Assembly (NCBI GenBank): GCA_027483405.1
Contig: JAIXUU010000047.1
Location: 1-57,745, forward strand
Reading direction: 5' to 3'
Length of the DNA: 57,745 bases
From: Planctomyces sp.
GTDB lineage: Bacteria > Planctomycetota > Planctomycetia > Planctomycetales > Planctomycetaceae
Shown: positions 39,615 through 48,002 of the stretch, piece by piece
How positions within the stretch are numbered: the first letter of the stretch is position 1
How the letters are laid out: every line of letters starts with the position of its first letter
Notes under the pieces: generated by a model
Database searches by the model: none
What the model saw: the letters and a program-made list of their open reading frames with translations, nothing else
What the model was told of the DNA's origin: nothing
Position numbers and translations under genes: made by a program

Positions 39615-40058
39615 ATGGCTAAGGCAAAGTTTGACAGTTCGATCAACAAGTCTGCTCTCTATCGTGAAACCATCATTGCCTTGGGTGGGCCGGAAAAGGC
39701 CACCAACGCTCAGGTGAAGAGCAGTATTGAGTCGCAGTACGACGGTTGGGAATGGGGTAGCAATCCTGCTGCCGCCATTGGTCAGGTTCGTAAGTCAATG
39801 TTGGCTGCCGATGGCAAGCCAGTACCAAAGCGGACCAAGAAGGTCGCCAAGAAGAAGACCGGAGCCAAGCCCGGGCGTAAACCCGCAGTGAGCGTCGCCA
39901 CGAGTGGTTCGTCATCTGCCGTGGCAGTGGCTGCTGCACTGAGCTTCCTGACAACCTATAGCGATGCTGAAACTGCTCTGAGCAAAGCCCGTGAAATCGT
40001 GCAGACCGTGGGCCCGGAGTTGGCGAAGCAGATGGCCGACATGCTTGCTGGCCACTAG
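39615..40058 (+). CDS. Small two-domain protein with Lys/Ala-rich basic linker
   Basis: The 147-residue product has an N-terminal helical part (1-65, NKSALYRETIIALGGPEKA and VKSSIESQYDGW). A histone-like linker follows at about 70-92 (KRTKKVAKKKTGAKPGRKP), then a C-terminal helical region (about 108-147, LSFLTTYSDAETALSKARE). The basic stretch suggests nucleic-acid contact. The family is not one I can name. ATG at 39615 has AGGAG seven bases upstream, the strongest ribosome binding site in the region. A near-perfect 16-bp terminator follows. A strong ribosome site, its own terminator and a long upstream region suggest an abundant monocistronic product, possibly nucleoid-associated. Confidence 0.75.
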   Translation: MAKAKFDSSINKSALYRETIIALGGPEKATNAQVKSSIESQYDGWEWGSNPAAAIGQVRKSMLAADGKPVPKRTKKVAKKKTGAKPGRKPAVSVATSGSSSAVAVAAALSFLTTYSDAETALSKAREIVQTVGPELAKQMADMLAGH

Positions 40059-40103
40059 AGATAATCTGACAGCTTTGCAGCTGTTGGAAAAACCATGATT
40101 TAT

Positions 40104-40152
40104 CGCTTGCCCGGTTAGCAATTTCATTTGCTGACCGGGCAAGGTTGTTTTT
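40104..40152 (+). terminator. Terminator after the basic-linker gene
   Basis: A 16-bp stem (40106-40121 with 40128-40143, one G-U wobble) closes on a 6-base loop and is followed by GTTGTTTTT. It is among the strongest terminators in the window. Confidence 0.88.
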
Positions 40153-40217
40153 GGCAGGGATCCTGTGAGAATATGGGATCGAAGCGAATGGTAGATGTTT
40201 GAGTGAGGGAGAAGGCT

Positions 40218-40619
40218 GTGCTTGTCCAGATGGAACTTGTGCGGATCATCATCAGCGAGATCAATGATCAGCAGGTCATTTATCTGAAGGAAGTCGATGG
40301 CTCGCGAGCCTTCCCGATTCTGATAGGTCTCTTTGAAGCGACCAGCATCGACCGGCGTGTGCGAGGCGATGTACCGCCCAGACCACTCACTCATGATCTA
40401 CTGAAGAATATTGCCGAGCAATTGGGGGCTGAAGTGCAGGATGTGGTGATCAATCATCTGGAGGATCACACTTACTATGCCTCGATTCGCATCCGTCAAC
40501 AGGGGGAACTGATTGAGATTGATAGCAGGCCCAGTGATGCCATTGCATTGGCCGTGCATTATCAACCATTTCTTCCCATCTATGTGACAGAATCGGTTCT
40601 TCAGGATGTGACCGGCTGA
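40218..40619 (+). CDS. Bifunctional nuclease (BFN/DUF151) domain protein
   Basis: The 133-residue product is essentially one BFN domain (DUF151). It has QMELVRIIISEINDQQVIYLKE, the hallmark GSRAFPILIGLFEATSI, then RPLTHDLL and DSRPSDAIALAVHYQPFLPIYV, which are the conserved blocks. Plant members act as DNase/RNase, while bacterial ones are mostly unstudied. GTG at 40218 is preferred because GAGGGAGAAGG precedes it at the right distance. The GTG at 40203 would lie inside that ribosome site. Terminators flank it on both sides, so it is transcribed alone. Confidence 0.88.
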   Translation: MLVQMELVRIIISEINDQQVIYLKEVDGSRAFPILIGLFEATSIDRRVRGDVPPRPLTHDLLKNIAEQLGAEVQDVVINHLEDHTYYASIRIRQQGELIEIDSRPSDAIALAVHYQPFLPIYVTESVLQDVTG

Positions 40620-40643
40620 TCAATTGACTATTGACTGAATTAA

Positions 40644-40690
40644 GCAGGCCCGGAAGTCACGACTGGCTTCCGGGCAGTTTGTCTTTTGGT
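40644..40690 (+). terminator. Terminator after the BFN-domain gene
   Basis: GCCCGGAAG (40648-40656) pairs with CTTCCGGGC (40667-40675) around a 10-base loop, followed by AGTTTGTCTTTT. It could also act for the converging dienelactone hydrolase gene. Confidence 0.82.
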
Positions 40691-40745
40691 CATCGAGGAA
40701 CCTGGTATCCACCTTCAAGCGTGAATAACCAATCCATAGTGTCAG

Positions 40746-41540
40746 TTACTTGCTCAGTTTGCTCAACAGATCAAGAGTCGCCTCCCAGGAGGTTTTGTCC
40801 GCCTGTTCATCGTACTTCATCCCTTCGATCCCATGTTTGCCGGCATCGGGGACAGTGAAGCTATGACGAACCCCCGGGAAGGAAACAAAGGTGAGTTGAT
40901 TGCCAGAGCCTTTAAATGCTGTCTGGAATTGCTCGACGACTTCTTTGGGAATAAAAGCGTCGTCCGCTCCGTGAAAGACCAGAACTTTCGCTTTGACCTG
41001 GCCAGCTTCTTCAGGCGTGACTTTGGGGAGGGCCCCGTGATACGAGACAACTGCATCCAGATCGCTACCTTTTAATGCGAGTTGAAGAACGGTCGATCCT
41101 CCAAAACAGTAGCCAATCGCCACCAGATGCTCGGGATTCACGTGCTCGTCTTTCTTCAACACATCCAGGGCGGCATTTGCGCGAGCCAGCCATTCCTGTT
41201 GATTGGAACGGACACTGGTCGCCATGGTGCCGGCATCTTTGGGGTGCTGTGTCGTCTTGCCTTCGCCGTACATGTCACACGCAAAAGCGACGTAACCTGC
41301 CTCTGCCAGTTTTTGAGCACGATTCTTGGCATATTCGTCTAATCCCCACCATTCATGAACGACAAGGACTCCCGGGCGGCGTCCCTGAATCTCATCATTC
41401 CAGAAGAGTGTCCCTTTCGATTTCACGGTGCCGGCCTGATATTCGATCTCTTTCGAACGGATTTCCGCGACGCAAATAGCGGTCGAAAATGACGTTATCA
41501 GGCATAGGGTCGTTGCGAGCAGAATTCTTGGTGACCACAT
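40746..41540 (-). CDS. Secreted dienelactone hydrolase-family protein
   Basis: This is an alpha/beta hydrolase of the dienelactone hydrolase family, which opens ester or lactone bonds of carboxymethylenebutenolide-like substrates. The 264-residue product starts with a signal peptide (about 1-25, LLATTLCLITSFSTAICVA). The catalytic triad is complete: Cys in GYCFGGS near 144, Asp in GADDAFIP near 195 and His in VRHSFT near 227. VVHEWWGLDEYAKN is the family's oxyanion region. Export is unusual for classic DLH enzymes, but it is common in planctomycete and acidobacterial paralogues. ATG at 41540 leads straight into the signal. It converges with the BFN gene. The natural substrate is not known. 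Confidence 0.9.
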   Translation of the reverse strand: MWSPRILLATTLCLITSFSTAICVAEIRSKEIEYQAGTVKSKGTLFWNDEIQGRRPGVLVVHEWWGLDEYAKNRAQKLAEAGYVAFACDMYGEGKTTQHPKDAGTMATSVRSNQQEWLARANAALDVLKKDEHVNPEHLVAIGYCFGGSTVLQLALKGSDLDAVVSYHGALPKVTPEEAGQVKAKVLVFHGADDAFIPKEVVEQFQTAFKGSGNQLTFVSFPGVRHSFTVPDAGKHGIEGMKYDEQADKTSWEATLDLLSKLSK

Positions 41541-41777
41541 GAGTTTGTATCCCTCCTGAGATAAAGATTCGGGGTTTAAAGTTGAGCTTCGGCAGAAGTA
41601 TTCACCATCTCTTGAGCATAGTCAGAGAAGAGTTCTGTTCCAATTCTGACGTCTTCTCGATTTGATTTCGTAATCAAGGGCGCCAGTGTCTGGAAAACAA
41701 CTTCTGGCAGTGGATCCGAAGCTCAATGTGGAGTCGACCTGATAATCAAGCATTGTTTGACGAGATCAACCGCCTGC

Positions 41778-42539
41778 TCAGCGTGCCAGCCAGCCGCCAT
41801 CGATATCGATGATACTGCCATGCATGTAGTTGGATGCACTGGAGGCCAGAAAAACGCACAAACCACCCAGTTCCTCGGGTTGTGCCCAGCGCCCTGCAGG
41901 GATACGGCTGAGAATCTGCGGGCCTCGAACAGGATCGTTGACTAATGAGCCCGAGAGTTCAGTGAGCATATAGCCCGGACAGATGCAGTTGACGTTGATC
42001 CCATGAGCCGCCCAGGAGTTGCAGAGTGATTTTGTCAGTCCGGCCAACCCATGCTTGGCGATGGCATAAGCGGGGATCTGCCAGCCACCCTGATGGCTCA
42101 TTACAGAACCAACATTAATAATTTTTCCCGAGCCTCGCTGGATCATTGGTTGGGCGACCTGCTGGGCGAGATCGAAAGCCGCTTCAATATGTACCGCCAG
42201 CATAGTCTGCAGGTGAGTGAGAGGATACTCCTCGGGAGGAAAGCGGGCTGTTAAACCCGCGTTGTTTACGAGGATATCGATTGATCCCGCAATCGATCTG
42301 GCTTTTTCTACAAGACCAGTACGGTTTGCCCGATCACTGAGATCGCACGGGAGGAAGTGGAAATGTCGGCCCAGAGAGAGGATTTTTTCAATGTGTGCCT
42401 GTGTGGGTGAGGTTCTTGAGACACAGACGATATCTGCACCAGCTTCTGCCAATGCTAAAGAGATGGCCGCTCCCAGCCCTCTGGAACCACCCGTGATCAA
42501 AGCGACCTTGTGATCCAGCCGAAAGAGATCGAGGATCAT
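41778..42539 (-). CDS. SDR-family oxidoreductase
   Basis: This is a classical short-chain dehydrogenase/reductase of 253 residues. The cofactor motif TGGSRGLGAA lies near 15-24, and NNAGLTARFP follows near 92. The catalytic Tyr and Lys are in PAYAIAKHGLAGL near 153-165, with a Ser at about 140 in VGSVMSHQG. The end DIDGGWLAR is typical. The overall pattern is closest to gluconate 5-dehydrogenase or 2-deoxy-D-gluconate 3-dehydrogenase (KduD-like) enzymes, but the substrate cannot be fixed by eye. It starts 27 bases after the purine nucleoside phosphorylase stop, on the same strand, so the two may form an operon. Confidence 0.88.
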   Translation of the reverse strand: MILDLFRLDHKVALITGGSRGLGAAISLALAEAGADIVCVSRTSPTQAHIEKILSLGRHFHFLPCDLSDRANRTGLVEKARSIAGSIDILVNNAGLTARFPPEEYPLTHLQTMLAVHIEAAFDLAQQVAQPMIQRGSGKIINVGSVMSHQGGWQIPAYAIAKHGLAGLTKSLCNSWAAHGINVNCICPGYMLTELSGSLVNDPVRGPQILSRIPAGRWAQPEELGGLCVFLASSASNYMHGSIIDIDGGWLAR

Positions 42540-42566
42540 GTCGAAAGGTCTCCCGAGGTGCTGTTG

Positions 42567-43394
42567 CTAGAGGGTGATGCGTGGCAAAATCTCGGGGATG
42601 AGGCGGGCCAGTTTGGCACCGCCACGCGCAGCCACTTCCAGAATTTTATTCAGTTCCACCGGTTCCAGAGCATCGGGAAGGCAGAGGTCTGTTACGACAG
42701 AGAAGCCGAGAACACGTAAGCCCGCATGGACTGCGACGAGCACTTCGGGAACTGTTGACATTCCGACGACATCGGCTCCCATAAGCTTCAGCATGCGGTA
42801 TTCAGCACGGGTCTCGAGATTTGGCCCGCTGACTGCGACAAACACGCCTTTGGGGCAATGAATTCCAAGTTCCAATGCTACCTGGCGGGCGACTTCGATG
42901 TGGTGGCGGTCATAGGGGTGGCTCATGTCAGGAAAACGAGGGCCCAATTCTTCATCGTTAGGGCCACGCAAGGGGTTCTCGGGCATGAGATTGATGTGAT
43001 CTTCGATGATCAACACATCCGAGAGATCCAATTGCGGATTGATTCCGCCAGCAGCGTTGGTCACAAGGAGTGTTTTCACTCCCAGGGCCTTCATGACACG
43101 CACTGGAAAAGTGACTTGTTCGAGAGAATACCCTTCGTAGTAGTGAAATCGACCTTCCATGGCGACGACAGGAATGCCGCGCAGACGTCCGCAAACCAGC
43201 CGACCGGCATGAGATTTCACGGTCGAGGTAGGGAAGTGAGGAATGTCGCTGTAAGGAATAGCGATATCCTGCTCGATTTGTTCCGCCAGACCACCCAGAC
43301 CAGTTCCCAGAATCATGCCTACGGCAGGTTCACCTTGCCAGAGCTCGGAGATTTTGGCAGTGGCCTGGTCAATGCGTGATTTCAGTTCGGACAT
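42567..43394 (-). CDS. Purine nucleoside phosphorylase (trimeric type)
   Basis: PNP cleaves inosine or guanosine with phosphate to free base and ribose-1-phosphate. The 275-residue product has [12 protein letters not shown] near 29, [10 protein letters not shown] near 60, the phosphate/ribose loop [12 protein letters not shown] near 82 and [12 protein letters not shown] near 110. The base-site block is [28 protein letters not shown] (cut: NLETRAEYR and [12 protein letters not shown]) near 190-215. All conserved PNP-I residues seem present. ATG at 43394 is chosen, and a GTG nine codons upstream is possible. The SDR gene follows 27 bases downstream. Confidence 0.94.
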   Translation of the reverse strand: MSELKSRIDQATAKISELWQGEPAVGMILGTGLGGLAEQIEQDIAIPYSDIPHFPTSTVKSHAGRLVCGRLRGIPVVAMEGRFHYYEGYSLEQVTFPVRVMKALGVKTLLVTNAAGGINPQLDLSDVLIIEDHINLMPENPLRGPNDEELGPRFPDMSHPYDRHHIEVARQVALELGIHCPKGVFVAVSGPNLETRAEYRMLKLMGADVVGMSTVPEVLVAVHAGLRVLGFSVVTDLCLPDALEPVELNKILEVAARGGAKLARLIPEILPRITL

Positions 43395-43479
43395 CTCAAT
43401 TTCCGGATGAGTTCTGCTCACAAGGCGAATGAAATACCAGGTGAGCCATTAACGAGTAGAGCAAAGAAGGTGGAATAAG

Positions 43480-43523
43480 AAACTCAGGGAGAGCCCGCAA
43501 AACGGCAGACTCTCCCTGAGAAA
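43480..43523 (-). terminator. Terminator downstream of the poly-Asp gene
   Basis: A perfect 11-bp stem, CTCAGGGAGAG (43483-43493) with CTCTCCCTGAG (43510-43520), encloses a 16-base loop. On the minus strand it is followed by TTTCTTATT. It lies between the acidic-protein gene and PNP. Confidence 0.7.
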
Positions 43524-43715
43524 ACATCAAGTCTTGATTTCAGATGCTGCGCGAAGGAAATGTTCCAACTCGAAAACTATCGGTTCGCAGCGGTCAAAAG
43601 CTGTCACAGTCAATCGTATGAGGCCCAGTCTGCTCAACTTCAGCAGGCTGAATCACCATTTCAGCGCTGTGTTCAATCTCATCGCAGGATTCAGCATTCG
43701 CTGAGAGTTCGATGA

Positions 43716-44063
43716 TTAGTAGTCATCATCATCGTCGTCGAGATCATCATCGTCGTCGTCATCGTCATCATCGTCATCATCAAAATCATCGTCGTCGTAT
43801 TCGTCATCGAAGTCTTCTTCGTCATCGAAGTCATCGAGATCGTCATCGTCGAGGTCATCGACGTCTTCATCGTCGAATTCATCATCCTCGTCGTCTTCTT
43901 CGTCATCTATGTCTTCATCCTCATCCTCGTCTTCATCGCGAGCGCAGACGGGCGAGGTGATGAAGGGAAGATCGAATTCCGAAGTCCACGAGGCTGCGAA
44001 CAGAGGATTCAACGTGTCTGGCGAGACTGCCAATACTGCCAAGCTCATGAATACGAACCTCAA
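43716..44063 (-). CDS. Exported extremely Asp/Glu-rich protein
   Basis: The 115-residue product starts with a probable signal peptide (about 1-24, FVFMSLAVLAVSPDTLNPLFAA). From about residue 42 it is nearly all Asp and Glu, broken only by scattered Phe, Leu, Val, Tyr and Ile. It includes a run of 13 or more Asp and ends in DDY. The aromatic or aliphatic residues recur every few positions inside the acidic stretch, which suggests selection rather than pure repeat drift. Such composition fits calcium binding, mineral interaction or a charge brush at the surface. No cysteines or known domain are present. It has its own terminator. The DNA is a GAT/GAC triplet tract, so length may vary between strains. 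Confidence 0.7.
   Translation of the reverse strand: MRFVFMSLAVLAVSPDTLNPLFAASWTSEFDLPFITSPVCARDEDEDEDEDIDDEEDDEDDEFDDEDVDDLDDDDLDDFDDEEDFDDEYDDDDFDDDDDDDDDDDDDLDDDDDDY
43719..43930. repeat. GAC/GAT triplet-rich tract
   Basis: Roughly 210 bases are dominated by GAT, GAC and GAA/GAG triplets (ATC/GTC on plus), coding the Asp/Glu run of the minus-strand gene. The plus strand shows matching Arg/His-rich frames, which are shadows. Confidence 0.85.
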
Positions 44064-44802
44064 TCCTATTGGTGTCGTTCCTGTATTGACTCAAAGTCCG
44101 ATCTGACGAGTTTTGAGTCACATTGTGATGTTAATAACAAATGATCATCGTATCGCAGGTCGGAAGATTTCCTGCCACTGGTATTCGAGCAGACCGTCGA
44201 TGTCAAGGCTCATCTGTTAGCCGAAAATTGAGAATTTTCGAGAGAACATCAAAGTCGGTCACCAGCCATACACAATCACAGTTCGGTCTTCCGGGCGCGG
44301 TCACTATAATCATGCTGGGTCAATGAGCAAGTCTGAGTCGTGGTCGTCATCAAGAAATTATTATGATTTTTTTTGCAGTGACCCGGCGGAATTCGGAAAA
44401 AGTTTCTCGCAATACTTCTACAGCGGTGGAAATCTGTAAGTCAGGCATGTCTCAGGGAGATACCTGAAAATCGCTGAAAACACAAATTGCAGCCAATAAT
44501 TCTCAGGAGTTCAATTTCTGACAGGTCGAGAGAAAGTTTGCTGATTAGCATTTCCAGTTGAATTGTCTGCATTTTACGCGATGGGAGAATCCATTGTGGG
44601 ATGCGAGTTGAGGCTGACTCGTAACCTCGGCTGGCGCTCAACGTCCCACGGCCCCCCAAGAGAAGATGATGTCTACGGGATGGCAAGCACTTTCGTGACT
44701 TCTCACGACCAATAAAACGACTTCGGCATCGTGAAAAATGGCAGTGTGGTTCTAAGATCAATTGTGACGCGAGTTTCTGGTTTTAGCGTGAAGGCAGCAC
44801 TC
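44064..44802. other. Divergent intergenic region, poly-Asp / DUF454
   Basis: About 740 bases. No tRNA, terminator or recognisable gene was found. A minus-strand frame at 44441-44761 and a plus frame at 44141-44326 lack ribosome sites and protein-like composition. A frame in phase with the next gene opens at GTG 44731 and is treated as upstream DNA. Confidence 0.45.
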
Positions 44803-45411
44803 ATGTGGACAGTTCCCAAGAATGCCGAAAGCGGGATGTCGACTGTGTTGTGCCCACCATCACCTGCTGATGACGGAACATCCTGCGGTGAATTGGAGGT
44901 TCGCCCGTTTCTGGTAGATCAAGAGGAGAATGAGGCTGGGGATGTTGTTGGTATCTGTGCAGAAATCAGGCATCCGATGGTGGTTGCTTCCGGGATACGG
45001 AGAATTGTTTTTCAGGTGGGTGGAGTCAGTTGTATCGGTTTAGCGATTGCAGGCGTGTTTCTACCGGTGTTGCCGACGACTCCCTTTCTCATTCTGGCCA
45101 GTTTCTTGTTCTACCGGTCATCTCCCGAACTGTACCTTCGCTTGCATCAGCACCGTTTTTCAGGGCCGCTTTTGCGAAAATGGGAGCGTGACCGGGGAGT
45201 AAGTTTCAGGGTAAAAATGGGCGCTGTGGGAGTTGTCCTGCTGATGGTGGCGCTCACACTGCTGTCAGGTCGCATCAGCTCTCCAATGCAATGGCTGATC
45301 ATGGGATTGGCGAGTATCGGTATTATGGTCATCCTGCTTCTGCCATCCCCACGTCGACAGCCAGTTTCTTTGGTACGAATCGAGGAATTCGCCAGCAAAA
45401 AAGTGGGCTAA
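44803..45411 (+). CDS. DUF454 (YbaN-like) membrane protein
   Basis: The 202-residue product has a 65-residue variable N-terminus and then a DUF454 domain. The domain carries GVSCIGLAIAGVFLPVLPTTPFLILASFLFYRSSPELY (cut: FLPVLPTTPFLILAS and FYRSSPELY), the family signature near 85-115. HRFSGPLLRKWERDRGVS follows, then two more membrane helices (VGVVLLMVALTLL, WLIMGLASIGIMVILLL). The function of YbaN-type proteins is unknown. ATG at 44803 has AAGGCA upstream. GTG at 44731 and ATG at 44836 are other possible starts. There is no operon partner. Confidence 0.82.
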   Translation: MWTVPKNAESGMSTVLCPPSPADDGTSCGELEVRPFLVDQEENEAGDVVGICAEIRHPMVVASGIRRIVFQVGGVSCIGLAIAGVFLPVLPTTPFLILASFLFYRSSPELYLRLHQHRFSGPLLRKWERDRGVSFRVKMGAVGVVLLMVALTLLSGRISSPMQWLIMGLASIGIMVILLLPSPRRQPVSLVRIEEFASKKVG

Positions 45412-45793
45412 CGGTTCCTTGAGACTGACAATCAAGCCGACGAATTTCAGCCACTGGTGCGAAAGTGCCGTTTGAGAGCAGGTGATCACCCCGAAAGGCA
45501 GGTGATTCTTCAGCAATGACGGGTGAGATTCCCCAGCCAGGACGACGATTCTGACGTGAAAGAACTGGTGGTCGTCAAACTGGACTTCCTCGATTGATCC
45601 CAATTTCGTACGAATCAACCAGGAGCATTTGCGTTGATTAAATGCAGGCGATGCCTCTGTTGATCAAGGGCGATGCTGCGGTCGCCATGCATCACGATGG
45701 TCCAGCCGATAAGTCCCTGAGCGCGAGCTGCGGATCATGTTAGACTGACGGGTGATTAGAAACTGATGAAGTCTGCGAGGGCGGGGTGGTTCC
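45412..45793. other. Intergenic region after DUF454
   Basis: About 380 bases. A minus-strand frame (45265-45618) overlaps the end of the DUF454 gene and reads rather like protein (KLGSIEEVQFDDHQFFHVRI). It has no family match or ribosome site, so it is listed only as a possibility. Nothing else was seen. Confidence 0.4.
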
Positions 45794-46144
45794 ATGAGCC
45801 AGCGACACGCACTGATGATCGACGATAATCGCATCTGGATTCGACATCGCGGGCGTGTCTTTGGTCCGTTTGACTACGAGTGGAGCCCCGATTTTTGCGG
45901 AGCCGAGTTTCACTATTCGGGACAGAAGTTTGGCGAGTATTGCAGCGTCGATGAGATTTACGTCGATGCGAAAGATCTGGGGCTGCCCCGCGCTGTTTCA
46001 GAGGTGGCGGTGCTCGTTATTGGCAGTCTCATTTGTGGAGTTCTGGCAGGCGAAGTTCTGGCTGAACGGATCGATCGCATCAACCAGTGTTTAAGTCGAT
46101 TTGGTTTTTGTCGCTTTCTGCCTGTGGAAATGCATCAGCCATAA
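45794..46144 (+). CDS. Conserved-looking small protein, unknown function
   Basis: The 116-residue product starts MSQRHALMIDDNRIWIRHRGRVFG and continues PFDYEWSPDFCGAEFHYSGQKFGEYC, rich in aromatics and Gly, then a hydrophobic helix (about 67-85, AVSEVAVLVIGSLICGVLAG). It may be membrane-associated by its C-terminus. I do not recognise the family. The ribosome site GGGGTGG before ATG 45794 supports expression. Its 3' end is separated from the MFS start by 140 bases, though an upstream extension of the MFS frame would overlap it. Confidence 0.62.
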   Translation: MSQRHALMIDDNRIWIRHRGRVFGPFDYEWSPDFCGAEFHYSGQKFGEYCSVDEIYVDAKDLGLPRAVSEVAVLVIGSLICGVLAGEVLAERIDRINQCLSRFGFCRFLPVEMHQP

Positions 46145-46284
46145 ATCTGGCCAGTGTGGGTAACTTTTCCGATTCCGGGGGATGTGATAGAACGCTGTCT
46201 GGTGGCGTCGGGGTCTGTTTCCACCAAAGTTGCGATTCGGTTTTTCACCGATGCCTCCCCGACGATTTGGCTAAGCCTGCCGAC

Positions 46285-47757
46285 ATGATCGCCGCGACCG
46301 CGAATCGTCCTGTGTCCCCGGTGGAGAACGTCTCGTCAGACAGACAGCCTGTCCGTCGTGATCTGGCTGCGAGTATGGGTGATGGCGCTTCCTACGGAGT
46401 GATGGTTGGAATCGGCGAGACGTATGTTCCTGCTTTCGTCCTGGCGGCTGGATTGGGCGATGTCTTTGCAGGCTTGATTGCGAGCGTTCCCGTGTTTTTA
46501 GGGAGCGTGCTGCAATTGATTTCGCCAGCAGCGATTCGAATTCTGAAGTCGAACAAGTTGTGGGTCATGCTCAATGCATCGATTCAGGCGGCGTGCTTCA
46601 TTCCATTGATCGTTGCGGCGACGTATGGAGCGATTTCCCAGTGGCAGGCGCTCTTCATTACATCGGTTTATTGGGCCACCAGTCTGGCGACAGGCCCGGC
46701 ATGGAACACCTGGATGGGGGCCGTTGTTCCTAAGTCTGTACGCCCACATTTTTTTGCGAAGCGGGCACGTTTCAGCCAGGCGATGACGCTGGCAGGATTT
46801 CTGGCAGGAGGGTTTATCCTTCAGGCGGGTACATCCTCCTCTGCGCCGACCAGAGCTTATGTGCTGCTGTTTCTGATCGCGGGGATCAGCCGGGTGATTT
46901 CGGCATTCTGCCTCTCTCGTAAGAGTGAGCCCCAGCCTGTGCGACTGGTCGATGATCTGCCATTCATGCAAAGAGCCATGAGTTTCGGTCAGGGAAGGGC
47001 GGGGCGGCTGTTGTTGTTCGTGGTCTGTATGCAGGTGGGGGTCTGTATTTCGGGGCCGTTCTTTGTGCCCTATATGCTCAAAGGATTGAAGCTGACCTAC
47101 ATTGAGTATGTGATATTGATCGGGACCTCATTTGTGGCCAAGTTTTTAACTTTGCCCTACTGGGGGCGGCTGGCCAAAAAAGTGGGTGCCCAGCAACTCT
47201 TATGGATTGGTGCCATTTGCATTACACCGCTCGCGGCTGCCTGGGATGTCAGTTTTAATTATGGCTGGCTCGTGCTGGTGCAGATCCTGGCTGGAACGGC
47301 TTGGGCCGCTTACGAACTGGCTGTGACGTTGCTGTTCCTGGAAGCGATTCCCGAACATGAACGAACCGGAACGCTGACGATTTACAACGTGGCGAATAAT
47401 GCGGCTTTGCTGGCAGGCTCTTTGATCGGGACGTTCATGCTGCGATCAATGGATGTCACCATTGAGGCATACCTTTGGGTTTTTGCAGCTTCGACAGCAG
47501 CCCGGGGAGCGAGCCTCTTGATTCTGGCGACCGTACCAAAAATGAGTTCCGGTGTGGTTGAACCCACGTTCCGACCATTGTCTGTTCAGCCTTCGATGGG
47601 CTCGATCGATCAGCCAGTTCTGGCAGGATTGCCGGCCGATGCCGAGAATCAGCTGGCTGAGAACGAGCGTCCATCTTCCGGAGAGAGCGATGCGAACAGC
47701 AGCACCTCCTTGAAGAGCAGTATTTCCAGCGGAGATACTGGTAAAGAGCCCGTTTGA
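46285..47757 (+). CDS. Major facilitator superfamily transporter
   Basis: The 490-residue product has about twelve membrane helices. The first begins in GDGASYGVMVGIGETYVPAFVLAAGL (cut: GVMVGIGETYVPAF) and the last ends near residue 415. A disordered Ser/Glu/Asn-rich tail of about 60 residues follows. Loop 2-3 and the YWGRLAKKVGAQ loop (near 290) are MFS-like. The substrate is not evident. The closest look-alikes are generic MFS proteins of planctomycetes. The frame is open from 46087, but the extra 66 residues are Ser/Gly-rich and overlap the previous gene, so ATG 46285 is preferred, although its ribosome site is weak. The stop overlaps a small ORF. Confidence 0.85.
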   Translation: MIAATANRPVSPVENVSSDRQPVRRDLAASMGDGASYGVMVGIGETYVPAFVLAAGLGDVFAGLIASVPVFLGSVLQLISPAAIRILKSNKLWVMLNASIQAACFIPLIVAATYGAISQWQALFITSVYWATSLATGPAWNTWMGAVVPKSVRPHFFAKRARFSQAMTLAGFLAGGFILQAGTSSSAPTRAYVLLFLIAGISRVISAFCLSRKSEPQPVRLVDDLPFMQRAMSFGQGRAGRLLLFVVCMQVGVCISGPFFVPYMLKGLKLTYIEYVILIGTSFVAKFLTLPYWGRLAKKVGAQQLLWIGAICITPLAAAWDVSFNYGWLVLVQILAGTAWAAYELAVTLLFLEAIPEHERTGTLTIYNVANNAALLAGSLIGTFMLRSMDVTIEAYLWVFAASTAARGASLLILATVPKMSSGVVEPTFRPLSVQPSMGSIDQPVLAGLPADAENQLAENERPSSGESDANSSTSLKSSISSGDTGKEPV

Positions 47758-48002
47758 AGAATCGGATCATTCTCAACGTGCTTCTTCACTGCAGGCATGA
47801 CGTGGAAATTCGGCAGAATCGTCTTGCAGCAGGCGATTGCAGCTATCTCAAGAGTTTACGGAACGAACGATCGATTCATTCCAGACGGCAGGCAACCGTT
47901 CTTCTGATTGATCGAGAGGTTGCGATGGAGGAGATTGACATCGCTTCCCGGCGGATGGCAAGATTAAGTGGGGTGCATCCTTACAGCGAGACGAGTTTAT
48001 GA
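47754..48002 (+). CDS. Possible small ORF bridging MFS and FHA genes
   Basis: A TTG-started 82-codon frame overlaps the MFS stop (TTGA) and ends in ATGA overlapping the FHA start. Codons look gene-like and the end LLIDREVAMEEIDIASRRMARLSG is plausible helix, but no family is recognised. The neat fit at both ends argues for a real gene. The lack of an ATG and of homologues argues against. An internal ATG at 47924 would give a shorter 26-residue form. Confidence 0.35.
   Translation: MKNRIILNVLLHCRHDVEIRQNRLAAGDCSYLKSLRNERSIHSRRQATVLLIDREVAMEEIDIASRRMARLSGVHPYSETSL

Noticed and set aside
43712-43960. His/Arg-rich plus-strand frame over the acidic gene
   Set aside because: Reverse-complement reading of the GAT/GAC triplet tract.
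45265-45618. Minus-strand frame of 117 codons after DUF454
   Set aside because: Reads partly like protein but overlaps the DUF454 C-terminus, with no ribosome site or homologue recognised.
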